From the NCBI GenBank assembly GCA_003427395.1, contig BFEA01000951.1, positions 69,774 through 106,202 of the forward strand: a stretch of DNA of 36,429 nt, read 5' to 3'. The stretch comes from Chara braunii (taxonomy: Eukaryota > Streptophyta > Charophyceae > Charales > Characeae). The notes beneath the pieces were generated by a model that worked only from the letters and a program-made list of their open reading frames with translations, was not told the origin of the DNA and ran no database searches. The position numbers were made by a program, and so were the translations under genes. Shown here one piece after another: positions 22,527 through 34,000 of this stretch. Position 1 is the first letter of the stretch; every line of letters starts with the position of its first letter.

Positions 22527-23055
22527 NNNNNNNNNNNNNNNNNNNNNNNNNNNNNNNNNNNNNNNNNNNNNNNNNNNNNNNNNNNNNNNNNNNNNNNNNN
22601 NNNNNNNNNNNNNNNNNNNNNNNNNNNNNNNNNNNNNNNNNNNNNNNNNNNNNNNNNNNNNNNNNNNNNNNNNNNNNNNNNNNNNNNNNNNNNNNNNNNN
22701 NNNNNNNNNNNNNNNNNNNNNNNNNNNNNNNNNNNNNNNNNNNNNNNNNNNNNNNNNNNNNNNNNNNNNNNNNNNNNNNNNNNNNNNNNNNNNNNNNNNN
22801 NNNNNNNNNNNNNNNNNNNNNNNNNNNNNNNNNNNNNNNNNNNNNNNNNNNNNNNNNNNNNNNNNNNNNNNNNNNNNNNNNNNNNNNNNNNNNNNNNNNN
22901 NNNNNNNNNNNNNNNNNNNNNNNNNNNNNNNNNNNNNNNNNNNNNNNNNNNNNNNNNNNNNNNNNNNNNNNNNNNNNNNNNNNNNNNNNNNNNNNNNNNN
23001 NNNNNNNNNNNNNNNNNNNNNNNNNNNNNNNNNNNNNNNNNNNNNNNNNNNNNNN
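22527..23055. other. Assembly gap (529 N)
   Basis: A continuous run of N between a (GA)n tract and an A-rich tract. By comparison with the left arm it should hold the rest of the microsatellite and the AT-rich flank of the LINE. A second 724-bp unit as in the left arm would not fit in 529 bp, if the gap size is real. Predicted proteins spanning it are meaningless. Confidence 0.99.
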
Positions 23056-23113
23056 AAAAAAAAAAACCTGAGAAAAAAAAAAAAAGAAAGAAAAAAAAAT
23101 GTTCTGTGGGATG

Positions 23114-24740
23114 GTAGTTGGATTATCAGACCTGTACAGATGGACTTGGTATGAGACCTGTACTGATCAGCCTTCAACGGAATTCTGGAAACTCATCTCT
23201 TACTCGGAGGTAAAGAGATTGTTCCAATGCTGGCAACTACGGCCTGGTATAACAGAGACTCAAGCCCTATGCCAGGTGGAGGACAGACAACCGGAGTTGG
23301 GGGAGAAGTTTATGCAGGTGAGAATGATGGAAGAGAAGGACGGAAATGGCAATCTAATATGCACGGCCCTTTCGAATGGTCTACCAATCTCAGCTTTGAG
23401 ATTGGACCCGACACTGTGGTCATGGAGAGCAAGAGGCAAAAATAGAGAGAACTTACGTCTGATGAAGTATCAGCCTCAACTGGGGTACAAGCTTCTAGCC
23501 CCTCCATGGCAGCCCTTGGCAGTAGCAGTAAGTAGATGGATGCAGGTCCTCCAACTCCCACCAGAAGCAATCAGAACAGCTGTCTGAAGATGTTGGGAAC
23601 AACTTCGACTAATCCCCAACCAGCGGCAAGCGGCATTATTGTGGCTTCTTTCTTTTCTTGCGACCCCGTCAGCGGTATGGCTAATACAAAGAGGGCTTCA
23701 GGTGGAGTTAACATGTCCCAGATGCCAGTGGGCGGTTGAATCCACTCCCCACCTATGGTGGGACTGTCCGAGCTCCCACCGTATTTGGCTATCGTGGAAT
23801 AGATTCTGGTCCAAGATAGCGGATAAGACTCTGTCATGGACTAGGGAATGGGTTTTGTTGGGAGGGATCCCGGACTCCTTGCAGTTAGAAGTGGGTTGGG
23901 GCTACGTTGCCCAAACAGCCAGAGCAGTAGGCATGGAAGTGATCTGGAAGGAGAGGAACAATAGGCTCTTCAACAACAGAGAACTTACTCACAAAGAAAT
24001 TCGTTTCTCTTTCCATACGCTACTGCAGAGGGTTATTCAGGCTGACTTGAGACGGAAGAATTGTGGGACACGCTTGGCGGGAAGGAGGTGGTTTGCCCGC
24101 ACCTGGTTTATTGGAGACAGGGTGGCTTGGATAATGTCAGCGGGGAAGTTAGGGTTAGACCAATGGTTCTTTGACAAGTAGATTAGGTAGGATAAGCCCC
24201 CTGTACCAGGGCGCTTGGTCCTTTTTTAAGCAACCTGGACTGCTTGGTTGCGTATCACCGATAGTAGGCAGGCAGTGGGAGTTGTTATGTGGAGGGAGTG
24301 TCAGTTTGTTGAGGGAGGTCTTTTCCATACCTTAGGCTCCACCGTTTGTAGGTGGAGTTTGGATCAGCGGTACGTAGCATTAGATGTTTTTTGTTTTTTT
24401 AGTATCTCTGCTGTTGGCTTTTTTAGTTTTTCTTTTTTTAGGTAGATGGGCATGGGGTCCTAGTATAGTTAGTATCTTTCGGTTTGTGTGGGTTTTCAGG
24501 CCTTGTGGTTTTCGTTTTTTTTTTTTTTGAGGGGTGGATTTTTAGTCAGGGTAGCGGTCTTGTTTTGGCCAAATTCTACCTCTTGACATTCCGGTCCACC
24601 ACCCAAACCTAATCTGGGTAATGGTCCCAGCCTTTTCTGGGTTGTTTGTCAAGGGATTCCCGACCTCCCTTGTGTTGTTGAAATAAAAGTGATATCTCTC
24701 TGTGTTAAAAAAAAAAAAAAAAAAAAGTAATTGGATTATC
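23114..24740 (+). mobile_element. 5'-truncated LINE retrotransposon with poly(A) tail and probable target-site duplication
   Basis: The coding part is 23099-24181 with one in-frame TGA at 23586-23588. It holds LINE ORF2 C-terminal sequence, then the zf-RVT finger (CPRC, about 9 residues to His, then Cys before PSSHRIW), then the VIWKERNNRLF block, ending at TAG 24179-24181. A 3' untranslated region of about 525 bp follows, with AATAAA at 24682-24687 and a 20-base poly(A) tail at 24707-24726. Immediately after the tail, GTAATTGGATTATC (24727-24740) repeats GTAGTTGGATTATC (23114-23127) with one mismatch, as expected of a target-site duplication. The element is dead: it has no endonuclease or catalytic RT domain. 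The left-arm copy shares the TGA, so the insertion and the stop pre-date the arm duplication. Confidence 0.85.
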
Positions 24741-25334
24741 TGTGGGATGTGTCCCTTGCTTTGTCTATTTAATAGGCTTTCTTCTTTTGTGAGGTTTGGT
24801 TCTGCCTTTTCTTTACCTCTCTGCCTTTTGGCTGCGTGCAAGTGGGTCTTTGTGACACACCGAGACGGGGGCAGCCAGCGCTCAACCTATCATCCACGTG
24901 GCTGGCGTTGTACGTAAGAGGTGACGAACATGTGGGGCTTTCCGTCCTTCTTTTTCTTTTTCTTATTTCGTCTTTTTTCGACTTTGCGCTCTGATTTCCA
25001 ATGTGACAATATATATTAATTGGTAAAGAATTTTGATTTGACGCTGAGCCAAAAATGTTTAGTTAATTGTTCGGGATAACATAGTTTTTTTTCAGAATTT
25101 TTAAAATTTTTAAATTTTGTTTTTAATTTTTTGAGGACCTTCCGCGGTCGTTGCTCGGTCTTCCGTGGACCTTCCGTGGCTCAATTGGGACCCAGGCGGC
25201 CCAACTATAGTCTGGGTACGTTTTGAATTTGATAGTTTAGTCCTCCGTCTTTTTCCATTTCGTTAATGTTTTACTCACATGACCGATTTTAGAATTACTA
25301 ACGAATTGTGTGGCTGGTTCTTATCACGCAAGTC
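24741..25334 (+). promoter_or_regulatory. Likely 5' region of the PrimPol gene
   Basis: No coding sequence is visible between the LINE tail and the first predicted PrimPol ATG. A TATATATT-containing stretch at 25008-25020 is conserved in the left arm, but it sits about 315 bp from the ATG and may be plain AT-rich DNA. Part of the region repeats short words such as CTTCCGTGG and GACCTTCCG near 25137-25185. I cannot place a transcription start. Confidence 0.25.
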
Positions 25335-25484
25335 ATGGACCATTTTTTCAAAAATGAAGTCATTGAAAAAGTTATAGTAACAAAACGAACAACGAGGAGT
25401 AGAATCACTGGCCTCCTTGAAACCACAAACACGTCGATAAATCGGGATATTGATGTCAATGGTCAACTGTTGGATGAGACAGAG
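25335..25484 (+). CDS. PrimPol exon 1 (start codon exon)
   Basis: Fifty codons from ATG (MDHFFKNEVIEKV…) to …LLDETE, with donor GAG|GTGAGT. I chose this start because the ATG has G at +4 and is conserved in the left arm. The frame continues upstream to 25302, with a possible but altered acceptor (CAAG) at 25332. Compared with the left copy there are two 12-base indels in opposite directions, so the length and frame are the same in both arms. Confidence 0.55.
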
Positions 25485-28061
25485 GTGAGTGTTTAAATAC
25501 GTTTGTAAATTTTTTATGTCTTTGTTAACCTGTATAATTTCTACGCAGCCTGCTGTCTTGTGACATACTTTTGTCATGGTGTATCATTTGCATGGGCTGC
25601 TCGCCTTCTGTTGAAAATTTGCTGTTACACACACTCTTCCTGTACTTAGCCCATGATTGTGATTTGTACGACCACGTTGTTAAAAATCGGTGAGTTGGGT
25701 GTCCTTCACCCAGTTGCTTGGATATGCATCCGCTGAGGTAAGACTAATAGAATTGTGCTCTATCGTAGGTCTTGTCTCTGCATAGTGGCAAATTTATAAT
25801 TGTAAAGTAGTCAAATTTGCGAAAATACCCTCTTAATCCAAACATCCTCTTCAGGTGTATACAAAAGTCTGTTTTCCTCACTCGACTCGCATCTCACCTC
25901 CGTTTCTATAAGATCTCTTGATTTCTTTTCCACTTGCTCTTCGGTATTTAACAGAGTCCCTAATGTCATAGTCTACCACTCCTTCCCCATTGCGACAAGT
26001 GACCTTTCCGTTCATCTCACACCTGTTTTACTTGGGTTTGGAAAGGAAAGTGGGAAGCCTAATTGGAAATAAGTTTTTTCGGTTCGGAGGGACAAGAAGG
26101 GATAAGGGAATAGGGAGGACTGAAACGTTGACAGAAAGTAGCAAGGGAATAGGCAGGACTGTAACTAAATTTATTGCAATTATTCTATCAGCTCTTCTTG
26201 CATTGTTGGTGATACTTGGAGTATAGTTGACAGAAAGGTCTACGAAAAGGAGCAAGGTTTTGTGGACCAATTCTCATACATGTCAGTTGAGAGAAATTCC
26301 CAGGAGCGAATCTGAAGATGACGTTCTGAAACAATCTTCTGCAGTTCCAGAGAAAGAGAAACCAGAGACTGTCAATCAGGTATATGATTAACTTTCCCCC
26401 CCCCCTGATGAAACATATGATCTTCTTACTATGAGTTGGTTGTGTACTTGTGTTTTGTAAGTTAAGGGTGCTTTTTCTTTGGAAAAAAAACATGGTAAAC
26501 ATGTATGCATGTGGCATCGAGGTGCTTGTGATGCTTCCAATTGTACCACATTGCACCTCCCCTCTCAGCGCCAGCGAACAACCGCGAGCCTTTGCTCCAG
26601 AAGCGCTACTGCTAGTATGAGAGTGCCTGAATGAGGCTGCTTGGCCAGAGCTCTTTCCTTTATGGCTGGACTGGCCTGGGCGCAGACGCTTCCGGAAGGC
26701 CCTAGGAGGCTGCCTGGATGCAGCATCTACTGGGCTGCTGGGCCTTGTTCGGTTGGGCGCCCAACTGTTTGTGTCTGTGTCTTCGGTGCTCGGCCTGTGT
26801 TTCTTTCAACCAACTGGCGTGTCGCAACTGCCCGGACTCCAAATATGAAATTGACAGTCGAGGGCGTCTTGCAAAAAGCAAGGCCCGTCTTCACTTAGGG
26901 CGGGCAGCTCCGCCTGCACTTAGGGCGGGTAATGTTGCAAACAGGGCCCCATAAGATGTACCTAGGACCCTGATCCTCGCAGATTTATTTGCTCTGGTTC
27001 TCTTCCTGCCTTTAAAGAGAGAACAATAACATCGGAGTGTCAAGTAGAATGTGTAGGATCAGTCAAATTGCAAATTTAAGAACATGCTAATTTTTTATTT
27101 ACTTCAATGTATGTGATTCGCTTTTGTATTTCTACGTAGGTGAATTTTGTGGACGAATCTCTCAGCTCTCAGATCTGGGATGACGTTGGCGGGATTGCTC
27201 CTGACCAAGTTGAAAGAGTTGCATCAAGATGGGTAATATTTTTCTATTTCACTTGAAATTATTTATTTTTTAATCATTTTCCTCAATGATTGATTGTTCA
27301 AAAGCGGGAGATGTAGTTGCAAGACAAAGAAATAGACAATGTGAAGATCTGAACTTGTTGGTGAAGAACAATGTTTTCATGAGTTTTTTTCTGTCTTTTT
27401 TAATGGGGTTTTATGAAAGGGGAGAAGGAGAATATTACAGAAAAGTGAGTGTAGTGCAGTCAATCCTTTAAACCACTAGTACCTCCACCAGTGTTGGGAA
27501 ATTTGGAAAACAGACCGTGAAGGAGATGTGTTCACGTCAGTACTTTAAGGAATGCGTCTATCCAGAAACATAGCAGGTTTCATTCTTTGTATCTGTATTT
27601 TGCTTCCTTTTTTTTAATCCATGTTTATAATTTCATAAACATCGTCAGTACTCAAAGGTTAACGGGTCCAAAACTAAAATAAGTGGTTGTCGGTCCAAAG
27701 TTATATATTTTTTTAATTTTCATGTCGTCCCTGATTTTGTTTTTTGTCCAAGGTTGCGTTGTGCCAAATTCGGTGTTGTTTGGCGCCTTAGACAAATGTG
27801 TATCCCAAGTACTGTGTGTTTAATGTTGTCTGGGAGAACGGGGCCAAAATGTGGAGAGTCATTGTATGACATGCTGGATTTCATTCATAATATAGGTGGG
27901 CTGATTCTTGAACGCATGCAGTTCGCCGACAATGGATGTGGTCTTACTTTTATTGACTTTCATAGGAATTGATTGCTGGATTGACATTTTTTTTTCCTCA
28001 TCCTAGTTGCTGTGTAGAGTCTGTTATTAGGTCTGCATAGTTTATTGATGGGGGGGAGAGA

Positions 28062-28099
<38 letters not shown>

Positions 28100-31000
28100 T
28101 TTTGTCACATATCATGAAAAAGGTTTATAAAACCAACAATGATTTGAAACCCTTACATCCACGAAAATCAATTAAAGTGAGATTCTTCACAAGTTTGTGC
28201 GCTTTTATTTTCAGTTATCAATTATTGTCTTTATTTATTCTTCTTGGTTTTTGTGATGGTTTACAGGGGTCAGCTTCGTTAGGACAGATTGTCCAAACAT
28301 TTTCGAAATCCGATGTTGCACTTGATTATGTCCATCGCCAAATGATGTCCAGAGCAGATCCTTGCTATGTTATTTTGGCATCTAAGTTGCCACCACCACT
28401 CTCAGGCTTTGAGTATATTGTCATGCCATGGAATGATTTTTTAACGAGGTGAGTGATCTACAATTAGATATTATCCTCCTTAAACCACTACTCCACACGA
28501 GGCTAAATTGAAGAACCAAGAGTTGCACTTTTTCGAGCCTGCCTGCTACAGTAACATGCTTCAAAGAAATCTCGGCATTCCGGTACCAGCGTACCTTGAA
28601 ACTCAAGTGCCCTACCTTGTGCCAGCATATGGCACTAAACAACAAGGGGGAATAAAGGAAGAATAAAGCAATCCAGATAGGAAAAAAAAAAAAGATGAAT
28701 GATAACAAATGCACTTTCCTCCAAAAGAAAGAAGTAAAAAAAGGAGGAAAAAAAGAGATTGCGGATTGGTTTTCATTATAATGTACTGAAATAGAAATCC
28801 GATAAAAAAAAATTCCCACCCAAACGGTCGAGGGCACACTCACACGAGTACCTTTCAGAATGTGTCCGACCACTATTGCATTTAATGCTTTGTCGTTGTT
28901 GTTGTTTTTCTTTTCTTTTTGTCATTTCCTTAGTTCCTAGTGGCCTGCCAGCAAGTACCTTTCTGATCTATATTACGACCAAATCTATCTTCTTGTTCAT
29001 TTCCCCCCCCCCCGCGTAAAATCTATCTTTTTGCTCTCATTTTCTACAATGATATTGCTTTCTTTGTTCTTCAACTTACTATAACATGCTATCAATTCCC
29101 TACTGTATTAGAAGCGTCTGATCTTGGTCTAAGCTCATAATTTTTTCGAATGTCTGGGTCCTACGCATTTTCTTCGGAGGGACCCTCCAGGCGGTTCAAC
29201 CAGTTCACACGCTTGGTGTGCTACGCAAGCCTGGAGTCCTTTTTTTTATATATATATATATATATTTTTTTTTAGTATGATGTACACTCTATATATGAGC
29301 GAAAAATTTCATTAAAAATCCCTTCAGGATTTCGAATAAATGAAATAGTAAATTTCTAAAATTTTAGGCTTCCGTTGACCATTTTTTTTAGAAATTTCGC
29401 AATTCTCAACATGGAAATTTTAAACCGTCCTACAGACATCAAATTTGACACGTTATTACATTGACCCAAAACAAAAACAGAATTTGTTTTTCAAACACGT
29501 AAAATTTTGACTTCCCATCTGAACGCTTACTTGTACGAGAAGCACACGTCAAGCACGAGGAACAACAGAATCACCAACTTGATAAAGGATATTTTGAACG
29601 TAAAATTTGAAAACACTAACCAGTCTTCCTGCATGTTATGCACAGATACAAGGACATGAATGCAAAGGATCGTCTTCTCTACAAGCTAATTGATCCTCTA
29701 AGTTCAGAAACCCCTTTTTTGTTTTTCACAATTATGCAAATGTCGTTTTTTTAACTTAGGTGAATAATTTCGTCATAATTGTGTTTTTGTTTTTTTTTGG
29801 TTCCATATCCGTTGTGAGGAGTAACAGTCCGACTCCTTTTCCATCGGTAAGTCAAAATACAACAAGATACACCCTCATGTTCCATTGATATGGCCGAAGG
29901 ACACGATAACAACATTGATTACTTCATAAACCTGAAGGATTGACTGTCGTCTTGCTTCTTCACCCTTGCTCAGAGGTTTGTCTTCCTAAACTTGTACTGT
30001 TATGCCTTAAAACAAGACAAAATTAAGAGACATGGAAACTAAACAGCCTTGACGGTGTCTAAGTTATCCAATTGGAGGTTCATACTGCTAGTTGTGGTCC
30101 GTATCTTTGTAGACCTCTTGCTCTCTAACATATAATGAAATTAGGTTGCCTTTATTGAGTTTTGTACGGCCGATGAGGTAACTATTTTACCTTGTCCCCT
30201 TTTTTAGTTATGTCAATCATTCCCTCGTATGCATGAGTCGTTTATGCCCACTAATTTATCATCCAACAAGCATACCCTTGTGAATTTGCCTCTGATTTTT
30301 TGTTGCATGTCAGGATAGTCCGAGAGTGAACGCTTGATCTTTGCTTAGGATCTCCCCCTGGATCAACGACCATATGATTGGCAATGCACATACTCTTTCG
30401 TGGATTAGAGAGACCTTAAATCATTCAGGTGCATCTCCTTCCATATAGACCAGAGTGTCACCTTGCTGGTCATGCCGAACATATCTTCTTTATCATGAAA
30501 AATTTAGAGTGAATGACCTTTCGGTCTTTTCTATGAATTCAAATTGGGGTGTCCTCCTAAGTGCGTGCCAGCTTCTGTGTCTGCCCTAGATGAAGGCGGC
30601 CTCTGGACTTTTGATGCGATATTTCTTTGTTTGGGACTAAGAGCAAGTGGGGGTCCGGCCGGTGGGTTGTTGACAGTTAAAGGGCATTAGTTGGTTACCA
30701 CACCCTGATGTACAACAACTTGGGTTCATGAGCCTTCTAGGCTTCTTCTACACGAGTCTAACTGCACAGCAGGAAGCCTCTAAGCCTCAGACTTAGTCAG
30801 GTGGGTACAGCAGCCCGACTGATTGGGCACGCGAAAAATGTGGGTTGGATGTGAGATTCATCGGGGAGGTATGTGAAGTTACTATTGAGAACTTGGTCCA
30901 GTTTGGCAGCCAACCTTTCGAGGTGAGCCTTTTCCATACAGGGAACAACTTGCCTTCAGTTCATGCATTTAGGAGCTTTGTGCATATTTTGCAGCACTGC

Positions 31001-34000
31001 TCTTTTGATGCGCATGAGATTGCTAGGAACTAGTGACTGAAGTTGAACATGTGTGAGGTGATGTTGGTAGCTGCATAGCAGCAGCACCAAAGCCCAGCCA
31101 GCCTTGGTAGAACCTAGCATATGTGACATGTGGTCGTCCTTGGATGATGTGGAGATGGACTGTGTGGAAAGATGAGGGGATGGGACAAAGGGAGAGTCGG
31201 TGACATGTGAAGTTTGCTATTGGACGATATGTTCATGTTCATTGGATGCTGCTGACGAGCTAACTGGTTGTGACCTCATAGACAGGCTAGTGTAGGATGC
31301 TCGCTAAAGGTAGATTGGGCAGGAGATGCTAGATAGGATAATTGATTTTGTGGCATTGATGGTGGTGGCGAGAGACGAGCTACATTCTCAATTGTATTCA
31401 ATTTTTTGTTCTCACTTGGTGTATTTCATGGTGCATTTCTGCTTTCTGGTTTGAGTACGAGACTATCTAGCTTGTTTTTTTTGAAAACGCTCTCCTCATT
31501 TTCCTTGCACATGCTTGTTAGTGGTAAAATATCTGCACTGTCTCATAGTGGAATACGTAGAGCAAATTTGTTAAAAAAAATTGTAAAATTTTTATATACT
31601 AAATTTCTTTTTCTCCTTAGATTCAAAAAAATATATATGCTTTTATGACATGTTTTTTGTTATATTCCATGTGCTTGCTGGATAATCCTGGATTCATACC
31701 ATCTGAGTGCATGTGTGATCTCTGAGTCCATGGTGGTATATGTTTGTCCCTATTGCTTGGTTGACTTGTCTGGTTGAATTACCGATCATTTTTTTTTTTT
31801 TTTTTTCACAGAAAACACAATGTCACTTGTATTTCGATCTTGAATTTTCACCAAGTATGAATGAAGACAAGGATGGGAATGCGATGGTCGAGACGTTATT
31901 GATGATAACGCATGGCCTTATAGGATCAGAGTTCCCTCATTTGCGTGACCAAAGTCCATCGATATTAGAGACCGATTCATCGAGGGAGGACAAATTCTCA
32001 AGACATCTGCTGATACGTGTTAATGGCTTGTTGTTTCCAAATAATCAGGAGGTCTTAATTTTTATTGATAAGGTAAGAATAATGCAAACATTTAGATTTG
32101 ATAACAAAGAAAAAACCTATTCTACATCTTTACGGTCAACATTCCATATAGATGCTCAATCGTTGTTTCAAAATTTCTTCACATTTTTGTTTGTCGAGTC
32201 GTTGCTATATCCAGATTGCATGTGTTTTCTTAACATTCTACTATTTAGACATTGTGCCACTGAAGTCCATGTACAACTGAAGATCAAAGACCAAGAAGAC
32301 GTCGCTCATGTAGACTGCCGCTCAGCCACGTAAGGTCTCTCCTCTCTCCCTCTCTCTCTCAAATCCCTCTCATCCACAATGTGCTTCCCTCTCCCAAGGA
32401 CCACCATTGCCAACCAGCCTTGCACCCAGCAACGCGGCTATGGCTGCCTGGCGCCCACTGCCCCTGCAGTGCACCTCTCAACACTAGCGCCCGTGCGCAC
32501 GACCCAGCCTCCAGCAACGCAACAGCGTGACCACATTGCCTACCAAGGCCTGAATGAGCTTCCTAGCGCTGCTCACTTTCCTATATGGAAAGTGCGGTGA
32601 CCCTTGTCTGCCTTTGGGCCTGGCTGGGCGAGGATCGTGTAACTTTCAGTTGGGCCCCAACATCTGTGCACAGGCCCAGTTGCAGTTATGCCTTGGGCCC
32701 TTTACAGTTTGGCACGACCAGGATGTCCACGACCTCCACATGTTTGCTGCGATCGCATTGGCTCATGGTTGAGATGTGACAACAATGCTGAAATCTCATT
32801 GGTCTGCTACTGTGGTGTGATGTGTCAGCCTCTGGTAGCTCACGCCCAGACCCTCAACTATACGGGGCCCTGGGCTCAACTGCATGTCGAGGCTGCAAGT
32901 CCTGGAAAGAGTCTGAAAAGACTCACATTTCTCTGTAATCAACTCATATGCTGCAAATGCCTGGCATCCAGGGCAAAATGGCAAAAGTAGGCCTTGCATA
33001 ATTTTTCCAGGCCCCCCTTCACTTAGGGCGGGTACACTTTATGCTTGGGGCCTCGACATATCAAGGATGAGGCCCTAAAGGGGCCTGCGTGGGGCATAAC
33101 CCTTAGAGCCTAGATGGGCACTCACAAAGTGCTGCGTCGAAGATACAAGCCCACACAGAGTTTCACACAACCATTTGATGTGATCACACTGGCCTGAACT
33201 CAGGCCTTAGCACAGATTTGCAGGTCCGCCTTCGGGCGGGCATGGCGTTTACTAGCATTGGCGAGGAGTCAAGTCCTTGCAAACATCTCTTCAGCTTTCG
33301 AAATTCAATCATAATGTTTTAATTCGGTCCACTTTAATTTTTTATCCCAAACCTTTGAAAGTTTTCAACTTGGGTTCACTGTACATGTTTCTTATCCTGT
33401 GGTGTTTTTCGCATATGTCTATGCAGATTTGTCAACATATTGAGATCAACAAGGCAAAGTTTGCATCATACGAAAATCTGTTTGTTGAAACAAAGAAGGG
33501 TAGACGATTGTTCATTGACCTCTCATTTGGAGCTGATGAGGTTGTCGTTTTCTACCAAACAAGGTCTTTCCTCACATTTGGAGCCGACAGGTCGTTTTGG
33601 TACTCCAAAATTCATGGTATGTTTACAAATATTTTTCATTCTAGTTTCTCCATTTCTTTTTATTTCTACTGTTAAGGAACTTAGTGGGTCTCGCTTTACC
33701 GTCCCGCTCAGGAGGTGACTGTCAGTGTTAAGAATCAAGTTGCAGGTACTTTCGAGGGCCCGGTCTCACTCGGCAAGCTGTCGGTATTTTTCGGGGTTTG
33801 ACGTTTTTGTACATCACGTGTCCGTGGTCCAAAGCCCAGGTGTGGTGCCAATGGCGAGAGGTGTATCTTGGGATCAAGCAGGGAAGGACACTGGTATATG
33901 ACGCTCTCAAACACGTGGGGTTGATTACTGTAGGGTGGTGTAGGGCTCTACCGTCTTCACCTGAATACAACGCACCCTCGTTTTGGCTGTATCTGGCCGG

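Larger units (their letters stand above)
13440..27361. repeat. Right arm of the large inverted repeat
   Basis: This is the reverse complement of 861-12870. It is longer than the left arm mainly because the innermost 2.7 kb exists in two tandem copies and because of the 12-bp minisatellite at 18261. The N gap at 22527-23055 interrupts it. Its outer boundary at 27361 lies 129 bp inside intron 5 of the PrimPol gene, whose remaining exons continue in single-copy DNA. Confidence 0.92.

Noticed and set aside
22310-23177. Long open frames across the gap
   Set aside because: They consist mostly of N translated as X.
28421-28873. 150-codon minus-strand hydrophobic frame
   Set aside because: It overlaps exon 6 on the opposite strand and its hydrophobicity comes from poly(A)/poly(T) runs.
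30845-31033. 62-codon open frame in intron 7
   Set aside because: No motif, no splice signals in a phase that would repair the exon 7-8 gap, and no second copy for comparison.
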